A stretch of 64,000 nt of DNA from Bosea vestrisii (lineage in GTDB: Bacteria > Pseudomonadota > Alphaproteobacteria > Rhizobiales > Beijerinckiaceae). Location: positions 5,112,001-5,176,000 of the forward strand of contig NZ_CP126307.1 of NCBI RefSeq assembly GCF_030144325.1, written 5' to 3'. Shown here one piece after another: positions 54,844 through 63,966 of this stretch. A program made the translations under genes and the position numbers. A model generated the notes under the pieces. That model saw only the letters and a program-made list of their open reading frames with translations. It made no database searches and was not told where the DNA came from. How positions within the stretch are numbered: position 1 is the stretch's first letter; every line of letters starts with the position of its first letter.

Positions 54844-55509
54844 GTGCGATTGCTCGTCGTCGAGGACGACAAGGACCTCAACCGCCAGATCGTCAATGCG
54901 CTGGAGAACGCCGGCTATGCCGTTGACAAGGCGTTCGACGGAGAGGAGGGGCTCTATCTCGGCGAGACCGAGCCCTATGATGCGGTGATCCTCGATCTCG
55001 GCTTGCCCAAGGTCGATGGCGTCGCCGTGCTGCAGGGCTGGCGCCGGGCCGGCAAGACCATGCCGGTGCTGATCCTGACGGCACGCGATCGCTGGAGCGA
55101 CAAGGTCTCGGGCTTCGACGCCGGCGCCGACGACTATGTCGTCAAGCCTTTCCATATCGAGGAGCTGCTCGCCCGCGTCCGCGCCCTGCTGCGCCGTGCC
55201 GCCGGCCACGCCACTGCCGAGCTGATCTGCGGCCCGGTCCGCCTCGACACGCGCGCCAGCCGCGTCGTCGTCGACGGCAACCCGGTCAAGCTGACCTCCC
55301 ACGAATATCGCCTGCTCGCCTATCTCATGCACCATCAGGGCCGCGTGGTCTCGCGCACCGAGCTGGTCGAGCATCTCTACGATCAGGATTTCGACCGCGA
55401 TTCCAACACGATCGAGGTCTTCGTCGGCCGCCTGCGCAAGAAGCTCGGCGTCGACGTCATCGAGACCGTGCGCGGCCTCGGCTATATCGCCGCCGCGAGA
55501 GCCGGATGA
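54844..55509 (+). CDS. feuP: OmpR/PhoP-type response regulator (FeuP-like)
   Basis: A 221-residue regulator with a receiver domain (VVEDDKDLN, phospho-acceptor Asp51 in VILDLGLPKVDG, KPF switch Lys) and a winged-helix DNA-binding domain (SHEYRLLAYLMHHQGRVVSR, TIEVFVGRLRKKLGVDVIET). The start is GTG at 54844. The PhoP-like sequence and the adjacent PepSY gene suggest FeuP. The cognate kinase gene starts 97 bases downstream; the dispersed repeat lies between them. Confidence 0.85.
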   Translation: MRLLVVEDDKDLNRQIVNALENAGYAVDKAFDGEEGLYLGETEPYDAVILDLGLPKVDGVAVLQGWRRAGKTMPVLILTARDRWSDKVSGFDAGADDYVVKPFHIEELLARVRALLRRAAGHATAELICGPVRLDTRASRVVVDGNPVKLTSHEYRLLAYLMHHQGRVVSRTELVEHLYDQDFDRDSNTIEVFVGRLRKKLGVDVIETVRGLGYIAAARAG

Positions 55510-55512
55510 AAC

Positions 55513-55592
55513 CTGAATCCGTCTCTCATCAAAGAGTTAGAGCAGGATCGATGCGAAGAACCGGTTCCCACTTTTTCGCATCCTGCTCTAGA
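55513..55592 (-). repeat. Dispersed palindromic repeat, copy B (inverted)
   Basis: The reverse complement of copy A at 21064-21140, with about three differences (for example TTCTTCGC for TTTTTCGC). It begins 3 bases after the regulator stop and ends 14 bases before the kinase ATG, so it occupies the whole gap inside the operon. The long hairpin could separate regulator and kinase expression. Confidence 0.85.
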
Positions 55593-55606
55593 GCCTGAGC
55601 AGCGTC

Positions 55607-56984
55607 ATGCCGGTCACGCGGCAGCGCTTCTCGCTCGGCGCCCGGCTTTTCATCTCGGCTGCGATCTGCTGCGCGCTGGTGCTGATTCTTGCCGGCTTCG
55701 GCCTCACCACCTTCTACCGGCGCGCGGCCGAGCGCGGCTTCGACGAACGTCTCAGCGTCTATATCAAGGAGCTGGTCGCCGATCTTGCGGCCCCGCCCGA
55801 GGCCGAGCGCCAGGCGATCGGCGACCTCGGCGAGCCGCGCTTCGATCTGCCGCTCTCCGGTTGGTACTGGCAGATCATCCGGCTCGACGGCGAGCGTCCG
55901 ACGATACGGACCTCGCGCTCCCTCGTCGGCGGGCAATTGCCAAAGCTGCTCGACCAGAATTTGCAGCCGAATGCTCGTGGCTTGCGCGAGAGCTATGTCT
56001 CCGGACCGGATGAACGGCGTCTGCGCGTGCTTGAGCGCGAGATCGATGTCGGCGAGGACGGTCGTTTCACCGTCGGTGTCGCGGCCCCGGCCGACGAGAT
56101 CGAGGGCGATATCCGCGATTTCCGCTTTGCCCTGACGCTGACCTTCCTGTTCCTCGGCCTCGCTCTGGTTGCCTCGACCATCGTCCAGGTCCGCTTTGGC
56201 CTGCGCCCGCTGGGCGCGCTTGCGCGCGGCGGTCGGAACGGTGCGTACCGGCGAGAGCACGCGCATCGCCGGGCGCTATCCGCCCGATCTCGCCCCACTC
56301 GCCGGCGAGCTCAACCAATTGATCGACGCCAACCGTGAAATCTTGGAGCGCGCCCGGACCCAGGTCGGCAATCTCGCCCATGCGCTCAAGACGCCGCTCA
56401 GCGTGATGCAGAACGAGGCCGAGGCCGGGCAGGGCGCTTTATCCCAGACCATTCGGCATCAGACCGCGATCATGCGCGACCAGGTTCAGTATTATCTCGA
56501 TCGGGCTCGGGCTGCCGCTTTGTCCGGCGCTCTCGGCGGTGTCTCCGAGATCGCGCCTTCGCTGGACGCGTTGATCCGGACCTTCGAGAAGATCGCGCAG
56601 GGCAGGGCGATCGAGGGCAGCCACACCGTTCCTGTCGGCGTCCGTTTCCGCGGCGAGAAGCAGGATTTCGAGGAAATGCTCGGCAACCTGCTCGACAACG
56701 CCTTCAAATGGGCTCGCACCGACGTGCAGGTCAGCCTGGCGCCTGAAGCCCAGGCGCCAGAAGGGCGGCTCGTCCTGCTGATCGACGATGACGGGCCGGG
56801 GCTCCCCGATGAGGCGATGGCCGAAGTCCTCAAGCGCGGCCGCAGGCTCGACGAGACGACGCCGGGATCGGGTCTCGGCCTGTCGATCGTCGTCGACCTC
56901 GCCAAGCTCTATGGCGGCGGCCTCTCGCTAGAGCGCTCGCCGCTTGGCGGCCTCAGGGCCCGCCTTGTCCTGCCGGCTGTCTGA
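55607..56984 (+). CDS. feuQ: Sensor histidine kinase (FeuQ-like, frameshifted)
   Basis: A kinase of about 458 residues. TM1 is LFISAAICCALVLILAGFGL; a periplasmic segment of about 140 residues and TM2 (ALTLTFLFLGLALVASTIV) precede a HAMP-like linker. The phospho-acceptor His, in LAHALKTPLSVMQNEA, is at about residue 258; LGNLLDNAFKWAR is the N-box, and GPGLPDEAM and GSGLGLSIV are the G-boxes. The frame breaks at the TT of 56220-56221; one T too many separates RPLGAL from RAAVGTVRTGESTRI. As sequenced, the first frame ends at 56338. Removing one T restores the protein. Confidence 0.85.
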
Positions 56985-57060
56985 CGTCGCATTGCCCGCG
57001 TGACCCTTTGTCGCCATCTTCGGACATGAACCGGCACCTTCGAACGGTTATGAACGGCGA

Positions 57061-58164
57061 ATGCTGATCTGGATCATCTTCGCGGCCATGACGGGCGCAG
57101 CGGTCATGGCGGTGCTCTGGCCGCTCGGCCGCCGAGCGCCGGCGCTCACCGCCGATACGGCCGGAGCGACCGCGCTCTACCGCGCCCAGCTCGCAGAGAT
57201 TGATCGCGATCTCGCTCGAAAGCTGATCGGCGCTGCCGAGGTCGAGGCGGCCAAGACCGAGGCGGCGCGCCGGCTTCTGCGCGAGACGGCAACTGAATCG
57301 ATGCCGGCCGGCGAGAGTGAGCCGGCACTGCGGCGACGCCGCGCGGCGTCCGCGATCGCGCTCTCCTGTGTGCCCTTGCTAGCGCTGTTGATTTACGGCG
57401 CCTACGGCTCGCCGACCGTCCCGGACCAGCCGCTCGCGGCACGGATGAAGGCAAATCCGGGGCAGGATTTCGAGCTGGCGCTGGCACGGATCGAGTCCCA
57501 TCTCGCCGCCAACCCCACTGATGGCAAAGGCTGGAGCGTGCTCGCGCCGGTCTATCTGCGTCAGGGGCGTTTTGACGACGCTGCAAAGGCCTTCGCCAAC
57601 GCGATCCGCTATGATGGCGCGACAAGCGAGCGGCAGGGCGGCCAGGCCGAGGCGCATATGCTTGCTGCCGGCGGCGTAGTCACGGCCGCGGCGCGTGCAA
57701 GCCTTGCCGAGGCGCTGAAGCTCGATCCGGCCAATCCGCGTGCCCGGTTCTTCATGGCGATCGCGCAGGAGCAGGATGGGCAGATGCCGGCTGCGATCGC
57801 GGCGCTCAAGGCCCTGCTCGCCGATGCGCCGACCGACGCGCCCTGGACGCCTACGGTGCGTGCACGCCTCGAGGAATTGGAACGTTCTTCTGCTCCGGCC
57901 GATGCGCTCGCCAGCCTGCCCGAGGCCGAGCGTATGACGGCGATCCGCGGCATGGTCGACGGCCTTGCCGCGCGACTCGCCGAGGGCGGCGGCAGTCTTG
58001 CCGACTGGTCACGCCTGATCCGCTCGCAAGCCGTCCTTGGCGAACGCGAGGCCGCGCAGAAGTCGTTGTCCACTGCCCGCGAGCGTCTTGTGGCCGATCA
58101 GGCGGCAGCGTCTGCCCTTGATGGCCTGCGCAGCGAGCTCGGCCTGCAGGAGTTGGCGCGATGA
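57061..58164 (+). CDS. ccmI: Cytochrome c maturation protein CcmI
   Basis: A 367-residue inner-membrane protein with two N-terminal helices (IWIIFAAMTGAAVMAVLWPL and SAIALSCVPLLALLIYGAYG). The intervening loop has YRAQLAEIDRDLARKLIGAA, and TPR-like repeats follow from about 140 (VLAPVYLRQGRFDDAAKAFA). It chaperones apocytochrome c for haem ligation. It starts the ccmIEFH operon and overlaps ccmE by 4 bases. Confidence 0.93.
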   Translation: MLIWIIFAAMTGAAVMAVLWPLGRRAPALTADTAGATALYRAQLAEIDRDLARKLIGAAEVEAAKTEAARRLLRETATESMPAGESEPALRRRRAASAIALSCVPLLALLIYGAYGSPTVPDQPLAARMKANPGQDFELALARIESHLAANPTDGKGWSVLAPVYLRQGRFDDAAKAFANAIRYDGATSERQGGQAEAHMLAAGGVVTAAARASLAEALKLDPANPRARFFMAIAQEQDGQMPAAIAALKALLADAPTDAPWTPTVRARLEELERSSAPADALASLPEAERMTAIRGMVDGLAARLAEGGGSLADWSRLIRSQAVLGEREAAQKSLSTARERLVADQAAASALDGLRSELGLQELAR

Positions 58165-58679
58165 CCGCCCAGGTCGGTATCCCCGCCACGCCGCCGCGCA
58201 AGCGCTTGACACGCAAGCAGCGCCGTCTCGTGGTTATCGCCTCGGTCGGTGTCGTGCTTGGCCTCGCAGCCGGGCTGGTCGCCTACGCGCTCCGGGATTC
58301 GATCGTCTTCTTTTACGGCCCGACCGAGATCGTCGAGAAGGGTCTCACCCCCGGCACACGCCTGCGCCTAGGGGGCCTGGTCGAGACAGGGTCGGTCGAG
58401 CGCGGCTCCAATCAGCGCGTCAGCTTCGCCGTCACCGACGGGAAGACCAGGACCATGGTCAGCTACACCGGCTTGCTGCCGGATCTCTTCCGCGAGGGGC
58501 AGGGTGTGGTCACCGAAGGTGTGCTCGAAGCGCCCGGGCGCTTCCGCGCCGATTCCGTCCTCGCCAAGCATGACGAGACCTATATGCCGCGCGAAGTCGC
58601 CGATGCATTGAAAAAGCAGGGCCATTGGCAGCCCGGCGAAACCAAGGCTGGCGCGCCCGCAGCGCCGGCCACGAAATAG
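58161..58679 (+). CDS. ccmE: Cytochrome c maturation haem chaperone CcmE
   Basis: A 172-residue haem chaperone with one N-terminal anchor helix (LVVIASVGVVLGLAAGLVAY). The beta-barrel domain (GTRLRLGGLVETGSV) has the covalent haem-binding His137 in AKHDETYMP, with Tyr141. The C-terminal tail is disordered. It overlaps ccmI and is followed 10 bases later by ccmF. Confidence 0.95.
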   Translation: MTAQVGIPATPPRKRLTRKQRRLVVIASVGVVLGLAAGLVAYALRDSIVFFYGPTEIVEKGLTPGTRLRLGGLVETGSVERGSNQRVSFAVTDGKTRTMVSYTGLLPDLFREGQGVVTEGVLEAPGRFRADSVLAKHDETYMPREVADALKKQGHWQPGETKAGAPAAPATK

Positions 58680-58689
58680 GGCTGCGCCT

Positions 58690-60672
58690 TTGTTCGTTGA
58701 GATCGGTCATTTTGCGTTGGCGTTGGCGCTGGGCGTCGCGGTCGTCCAGACGATCGTGCCGCTTTGGGGCGTGACCAGGAACGATCCGGCTTTGGCCTCG
58801 GTCGGCCCGGCGGCGGCGATCGCCTGCTTCCTCCTTGTCGCGCTCTCCTTCGGCTGCCTGATGGCGTCCTATGTGGCTTCCGACTTTTCGGTCGAGAACG
58901 TCGCCGCCAATTCGCATTCGACGCAGCCGCTGATCTACAAGCTGACCGCGGTCTGGGGGAACCATGAGGGCTCGATGCTGCTCTGGGTTCTCATCCTCGT
59001 GCTGTTCGGTGCGCTGGTCGCATTGTCGCGCCGCTCGCTGCCGGTGAAGCTGCGGGCCGGCACCCTCGCTGCCCAAGGCAGCGTCAGTGTCGCCTTCCTC
59101 GCCTTCACGCTGCTGACCTCGAACCCGTTCCGGCGCCTCGTCCCGGCGCCGGGCGAGGGGCAGGACCTCAACCCGATCCTGCAGGATCTCGGCCTCGCGA
59201 TCCATCCGCCGCTGCTCTATGTCGGCTATGTCGGCTTCTCGATTACCTATGCCTTCGCCGTCGCGGCATTGATCGAAGGAAAGATCGATGCGGTCTGGGC
59301 GCGCGCCGTCCGGCCCTGGACCTTGCTGGCCTGGACCTTCCTGACGCTTGGTATCGCGATGGGCTCCTACTGGGCCTATTACGAGCTCGGCTGGGGCGGC
59401 TGGTGGTTCTGGGACCCGGTCGAGAACGCTTCGCTGATGCCCTGGCTCGCCGGTACGGCGCTGATCCACTCGACCGTGGTGATGGAGAAGCGCGACGCGC
59501 TCAAGGTCTGGACGATCCTGCTCGCCATCCTGACCTTCTCGCTCTCGCTGCTCGGCACCTTCATCGTCCGCTCGGGCGTTTTGACCTCGGTGCACTCCTT
59601 CGCCAGCGACCCGCAGCGCGGCCTGTTCATCCTCGGCATCCTGATCGCCTTCATCGGCGGCTCGCTGGCGCTGTTCGCCTGGCGCGCGCCACTGCTGAAG
59701 CAGGGCGGCCTGTTCGCGCCGGTGTCACGGGAGAGCGCGCTCGTCGTCAACAACCTCTTCCTGGCGACGGCCTGCGCAACCGTCTTCATCGGCACGCTCT
59801 ATCCGCTCGTGCTGGAAATGGTGACCGGCGACAAGATCTCGGTCGGCCCACCCTTCTTCAACGCCACTTTCGTGCCGCTGCTGGTGCCGCTCTTGCTGCT
59901 GCTGCCGATCGGCCAGACTCTGGCCTGGAAGCGCGGCGACCTGCTCGGCGCCGCCCAGCGCGCACAGGTCGCGTTCGGCGTCGGCGTGATCACGACGCTG
60001 GCGATCTTCGCCTTCGTCCGTGGCGGGCCGGTGCTGGCGCCACTCGGCATCGGTCTCGGCGTCTTCCTTGTCGTTGGGGCGTTCTGGGAGATTGGCGAGC
60101 GCATTGTCGCGCGCGCCAGCGGCGCCTCGGCGATCTGGTCGCGGGCGAAGGGCCTGCCGCGCTCGGCCTGGGGTTCGGCGCTCGGCCATGCCGGCGTCGG
60201 CATCAGCGTGATCGGCATCGCCGCTACAGCCTGGGGTACCGAGTCGATCGGCATGCTCAAGGTTGGGGAGAGCCTGACCAGTGGCCGCTACACCGTGACG
60301 CTGGAGGCCGTGACGCCGCGCACCGGTCCAAATTACCGCGAGGACGCTGCCCGCTTCCGCATCGTCGCCTATGGCCGCGAGCTGGAGCCGGTCGAGGCGA
60401 TGAAGCGAATCTACACGGCGCGCGCCATGCCGACTACCGAGGCAGGCATCCGCACTGTGGGGCTCGGGCAGGCCTATATCAGCCTGGGCGAGCTCGACGA
60501 CAACGGTGCTATAGCGGTCAAGCTGCTCGACAAGCCGCTGATCCTCCTGATCTGGATCGGCGCGCTGGTGATGGCGGCGGGCGGCGGGCTCTCGCTGACC
60601 GACCGGCGCTTCCGGTTGGCCGCGCCGCGACGCGTGGCGGCGCCGGCTGCGATGCCGCAACCGGCCGAGTGA
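58690..60672 (+). CDS. ccmF: Cytochrome c haem lyase subunit CcmF
   Basis: A 660-residue membrane protein with about 15 helices. The WWD-like haem-handling segment WGGWWFWDPVENASLMPW is at about 237-254; conserved His residues occur around HPPLLY and LIHSTVVMEKRDALK. The start is TTG at 58690 (FVEIGHFALALALGV), the only start consistent with the conserved N-terminus. It acts with CcmH in ligating haem to apocytochromes. The ccmH start overlaps its stop (GTGA). Confidence 0.95.
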   Translation: MFVEIGHFALALALGVAVVQTIVPLWGVTRNDPALASVGPAAAIACFLLVALSFGCLMASYVASDFSVENVAANSHSTQPLIYKLTAVWGNHEGSMLLWVLILVLFGALVALSRRSLPVKLRAGTLAAQGSVSVAFLAFTLLTSNPFRRLVPAPGEGQDLNPILQDLGLAIHPPLLYVGYVGFSITYAFAVAALIEGKIDAVWARAVRPWTLLAWTFLTLGIAMGSYWAYYELGWGGWWFWDPVENASLMPWLAGTALIHSTVVMEKRDALKVWTILLAILTFSLSLLGTFIVRSGVLTSVHSFASDPQRGLFILGILIAFIGGSLALFAWRAPLLKQGGLFAPVSRESALVVNNLFLATACATVFIGTLYPLVLEMVTGDKISVGPPFFNATFVPLLVPLLLLLPIGQTLAWKRGDLLGAAQRAQVAFGVGVITTLAIFAFVRGGPVLAPLGIGLGVFLVVGAFWEIGERIVARASGASAIWSRAKGLPRSAWGSALGHAGVGISVIGIAATAWGTESIGMLKVGESLTSGRYTVTLEAVTPRTGPNYREDAARFRIVAYGRELEPVEAMKRIYTARAMPTTEAGIRTVGLGQAYISLGELDDNGAIAVKLLDKPLILLIWIGALVMAAGGGLSLTDRRFRLAAPRRVAAPAAMPQPAE

Positions 60673-61139
60673 ACCCGATGCGTGCTGTCCTGCTCGTCTT
60701 GGTCGGGATACTGGCGTTCTCGGCTCCGGCCGCCGCCGTGCAGCCCGACGAGGTGCTGAAGAACCCGGCGCTGGAGCAGCGCGCGCGGGGAATATCCTCC
60801 GGCCTGCGCTGCCTGGTCTGCCAGAACCAGTCGATCGACGATTCCGATGCGCCGCTCGCCAAGGATCTGCGCATCCTGGTACGCGAACGGCTTACGGCCG
60901 GTGACAGCGACGGAGCGGTGATCGATTTCGTCGTCGCCCGTTATGGCGACTTCGTCCTGCTGCGTCCGCCGATGAATACGCGCACGATCGCGCTCTGGGC
61001 CGCTCCTTTCCTCATCGTGCTGTTCGGGGCTGTCTTCCTATGGCGTCGGCGTTATCGCAGCGCCGCTCCTGCCAGCGCCGCGCTGACTGCCGAAGAGCAG
61101 GCGAGGCTGGACGAGTTGGTGAAGCGCAGCGATTCCTGA
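60669..61139 (+). CDS. ccmH: Cytochrome c maturation thiol reductant CcmH
   Basis: A 156-residue protein with a signal peptide (AVLLVLVGILAFSAPAAA), the thiol motif LRCLVCQNQ and a C-terminal TM helix (ALWAAPFLIVLFGAVFLW). It reduces the apocytochrome CXXCH cysteines. The GTG at 60669 overlaps the ccmF stop; the ATG at 60678 is an alternative. The frame back to 59403 is a shadow. Confidence 0.93.
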   Translation: MNPMRAVLLVLVGILAFSAPAAAVQPDEVLKNPALEQRARGISSGLRCLVCQNQSIDDSDAPLAKDLRILVRERLTAGDSDGAVIDFVVARYGDFVLLRPPMNTRTIALWAAPFLIVLFGAVFLWRRRYRSAAPASAALTAEEQARLDELVKRSDS

Positions 61140-61145
61140 GCAAGC

Positions 61146-61661
61146 TCAGACCGAGATGCCGCATTGTCGGTGCATTTCGCCTGTGATTGACGGCGTGAGA
61201 TAGGCGCCCCACGTCATCCGGCCGGCGCGGAGCGGAGACGGGCCAACGCTGGCCTGATTGGCGAAAACCCGCGCAAAGCAAGCAGCGACCGCACCGGAAT
61301 AGCCTCGCGAGGCAGCGATCCTGAGACCGGCCTGGTAAGCTCCGCCGCGATATTGCGACGTGACCGGACCCGGCTGCTGGCGCCTTTGCCTCAGATCTCC
61401 CAGTCGATCGATGCCGCAACGGCGCTGCTGCTCGGCGTTGTAGGCCTGTGTCGAGGCAGCAAACCAGCTTCTCCGCCCGCCGGGTTTTTCGACGACCACC
61501 GCATGCTTGGCGAAGACCCGCCCATAGCATTCGGCGTTGTCGTAGCCGCGGCGCTGCGCGAGGCGCACCCCGGTTTCATAGGCGGGCATGTCTTGCGCCA
61601 GGGCACTTTCCGCCGCGAGTGCCAACGCGGCGAGGGCGATATATCCAATCGCGTGTTTCAT
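61146..61661 (-). CDS. Secreted protein with two cysteine-containing repeats
   Basis: A 171-residue exported protein of no recognised family. The signal peptide is IALAALALAAESALAQ. The mature part is two tandem units of about 60 residues (28-84 and 109-169). Unit 1 has YETGVRLAQRRGYDNAECYG and ends RRCGI; unit 2 has YQAGLRIAASRGYSGAVAAC and ends RQCGI. Each unit keeps two cysteines (45 and 82; 128 and 167), about 38 apart, so a disulfide per unit is likely. It is convergent with ccmH, 6 bases away, and divergent from the Do-type protease gene. Confidence 0.8.
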   Translation of the reverse strand: MKHAIGYIALAALALAAESALAQDMPAYETGVRLAQRRGYDNAECYGRVFAKHAVVVEKPGGRRSWFAASTQAYNAEQQRRCGIDRLGDLRQRRQQPGPVTSQYRGGAYQAGLRIAASRGYSGAVAACFARVFANQASVGPSPLRAGRMTWGAYLTPSITGEMHRQCGISV

Positions 61662-61854
61662 GTCGGCCTGCTCTTATCGCGCGCATCGACCGTAGGGAGC
61701 ATTGTGACCGAGCCAGCGTCAAGCCGACTCCTGCCCCAAGCGGGGCCAACCTTACGAAACTGTCATCAACGGGCGAAATCCGCGTAAGGCGCCGCCCCTC
61801 ATGGTTCTCCTCACGAAGCAGGGAAGGCCTGCCTTCCGCATCGAGGTCAGAACC

Positions 61855-63093
61855 ATGATCACCCAAGAACAGAACAACACCCCCATCACCCCCACTCGCT
61901 CGCCGGCCACCGCCCGCTCGATCCTGAAGCGCGGCGCCCTCGTCGCCGGCGCGGCGACGCTCAGCATCGGCCTGATGGCCGGCCTCGCCGACAATTTCCT
62001 CAACACTCACGGTGCCGCCAACGCGCAGCCGGTGCAGCTTTCCGGCCTGCAGCAGACGCAGCTGCCGTCCTTCGCCGACGTGGTCGACCGGGTTAAGCCC
62101 GCTGTCGTCTCAGTCCGCGTCAAGGCCAAGGTTGTCGCCAGCGCCGGCGAGGAGGGTGGTCCTGCTGGTATCGAGGGCTTGCCCCCCGGCCATCCGCTCG
62201 AGCGCTTCCTCCGCCGCTTCGGCGAGGAGGGCTCGGGTCCGCGCGGACCGCAGCAGCAGCCGCGCGCTCAGCTCTCGCAGGGCTCGGGCTTCTTCGTCAG
62301 CCAGGACGGCTATGTCGTCACCAACAACCATGTCGTCGCCAATGCGGCCGAGGTCCAGCTCGTCACCGATACCGGCAAGACGCTCTCGGCCAAGGTGATC
62401 GGCACCGATCCGCGCACGGATGTCGCGCTGCTCAAGGTCAACGAGTCCGGCAGCTACCCCTTCGTTCAGCTCGCTGCGGGCAAGCCGCGCATCGGCGAGT
62501 GGGTGCTGGCGGTGGGCAATCCGTTCGGCCTCGGCGGCACCGTGACCGCGGGCATCGTCTCGGCCCAGGGGCGCGATATCGGCTCCGGCCCCTATGACGA
62601 CTTCCTGCAGATCGACGCGGCGGTGAACCGCGGCAATTCCGGTGGTCCGACCTTCAACCAGAAGGGCGAGGTCGTCGGCGTCAACACTGCGATCTACTCG
62701 CCGTCGGGCGGCAATGTCGGCATCGCCTTCGCTATACCTGCTGCCACCGTCCAGAGCGTCGTCGAGCAGCTCAAGGAGCATGGCTCGGTCGCCCGCGGCT
62801 TCATCGGGGTGCAGATCCAGCCTGTCACCGCCGAGGTCGCCGATGCGATCGGCCTGAAGGACGCCAAGGGCGCCCTGATCGCCGAGGCACAGGCCAACGG
62901 CCCTGCCGCCAAGGCTGGCCTCAAGCGCGGCGATACCATCCTTGCGGTCAATGGCGAGAAGATCGCCGACGCCCGCGAGCTCTCGCGCAAGATCGCGACC
63001 TTCGCGCCCGGCGCCAAGACGAGCCTGACGATCTGGCGCGACGGCAAGGAGCGCGAGGTCTCGTTCGAGGTTGGCCGCCAGCCGGCGGCCTGA
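61855..63093 (+). CDS. Do-type periplasmic serine protease (DegP/HtrA family, single PDZ)
   Basis: A 412-residue protease/chaperone. An N-terminal hydrophobic export/anchor segment (LVAGAATLSIGLMAGLA) precedes the triad His159 (TNNHVV), Asp189 (RTDVALL) and Ser262 (GNSGGP). Only one PDZ domain is visible, at about 300-400, where classical DegP has two. ATG 61855 is used with GAGG 8 bases upstream; an in-frame ATG at 61801 is possible. It follows the ccm genes after the convergent repeat-protein gene. Confidence 0.9.
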   Translation: MITQEQNNTPITPTRSPATARSILKRGALVAGAATLSIGLMAGLADNFLNTHGAANAQPVQLSGLQQTQLPSFADVVDRVKPAVVSVRVKAKVVASAGEEGGPAGIEGLPPGHPLERFLRRFGEEGSGPRGPQQQPRAQLSQGSGFFVSQDGYVVTNNHVVANAAEVQLVTDTGKTLSAKVIGTDPRTDVALLKVNESGSYPFVQLAAGKPRIGEWVLAVGNPFGLGGTVTAGIVSAQGRDIGSGPYDDFLQIDAAVNRGNSGGPTFNQKGEVVGVNTAIYSPSGGNVGIAFAIPAATVQSVVEQLKEHGSVARGFIGVQIQPVTAEVADAIGLKDAKGALIAEAQANGPAAKAGLKRGDTILAVNGEKIADARELSRKIATFAPGAKTSLTIWRDGKEREVSFEVGRQPAA

Positions 63094-63114
63094 CCCGGGC
63101 CTATGCAGATCGGG

Positions 63115-63156
63115 CATGCTCTTGCGCGTAGCGTCAGTTTATCTTGCAAGAGCATG
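63115..63156 (+). repeat. Inverted repeat after the Do-type protease gene
   Basis: CATGCTCTTGC (63115-63125) and GCAAGAGCATG (63146-63156) are perfect 11-base arms with a 20-base loop. It starts 22 bases after the protease stop. There is no T-tract, and it may be a repeat element. Confidence 0.6.
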
Positions 63157-63219
63157 GTCCGGGCGGATGGTTTCTCCCGGTTGTCACGTCGCCCCCTGCC
63201 GGGAATGCCAGCCGTCACG

Positions 63220-63257
63220 GCGGCAGGTCGGATCGTCACCTCCGGCCTGCCGCTTTT
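63220..63257 (+). terminator. Rho-independent terminator before the second response regulator
   Basis: GCGGCAGG (63220-63227) and CCTGCCGC (63246-63253) form an 8-bp stem with an 18-base loop, followed by TTTT. It is 25 bases before the regulator gene and should end the protease transcript. Confidence 0.7.
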
Positions 63258-63282
63258 CGTTTCCTTGGGTTAGGTTGCCGCC

Positions 63283-63966
63283 ATGCGACTCCTGATCGTT
63301 GAAGACGACGCCGAGGCGGCAGCCTATCTGGTCAAGGCCTTTCGCGAGGCCGGCCATGTCGCCGACCATGCTCCTGACGGGCTCGAGGGCTACGCCATGG
63401 CCCAGGGCGGCGGCTACGACGTGCTCGTCGTCGACCGCATGCTGCCGCGCATGGACGGGCTCTCGGTGATCCGCTCATTGCGCGAGCAGGGCGAGACGGT
63501 ACCCGCGCTGATCCTGTCCGCGCTCGCCCAGGTCGACGATCGGGTGAAGGGCCTGCGTGCCGGCGGCGACGACTACCTGCCCAAGCCCTACGCCTTCTCC
63601 GAGCTGCTCGCCCGCGTCGAGGTGCTGTCGCGCCGCCGCGGGGCGCCGGCTTCCGAGCCGACGACCTATCGCGTCGGCGATCTCCTGCTCGACCGGCTGG
63701 CGCACCGCGTCACCCGCGCCGGCGAGGAGATCGTGCTGCAACCGCGCGAATTCCGCCTGCTCGAATATCTGATGAAGCATGCGGGGCAGGTCGTGACCCG
63801 CACCATGCTGCTTGAGAACGTCTGGGATTATCACTTCGATCCGCAGACCAACGTCATCGACGTGCATGTCTCGCGGCTGCGCTCCAAGGTCGACAAGGGT
63901 TTCGAGCACCCGATGATCCACACCATTCGCGGCGCTGGATACATGGTCCGTGACACAGCTCGCTGA
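63283..63966 (+). CDS. OmpR-family response regulator (QseB/CusR-like)
   Basis: A 227-residue regulator. Receiver domain: LIVEDDAEAA, phospho-acceptor Asp51 (VVDRMLPRMDG), LPKPYAFSEL. Winged-helix domain: LQPREFRLLEYLMKHAGQVV, VIDVHVSRLRSKVDKGFEHP, IHTIRGAGYMV. The stimulus is unknown. A kinase gene appears to start inside its last codons (GTG 63950). Confidence 0.93.
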   Translation: MRLLIVEDDAEAAAYLVKAFREAGHVADHAPDGLEGYAMAQGGGYDVLVVDRMLPRMDGLSVIRSLREQGETVPALILSALAQVDDRVKGLRAGGDDYLPKPYAFSELLARVEVLSRRRGAPASEPTTYRVGDLLLDRLAHRVTRAGEEIVLQPREFRLLEYLMKHAGQVVTRTMLLENVWDYHFDPQTNVIDVHVSRLRSKVDKGFEHPMIHTIRGAGYMVRDTAR

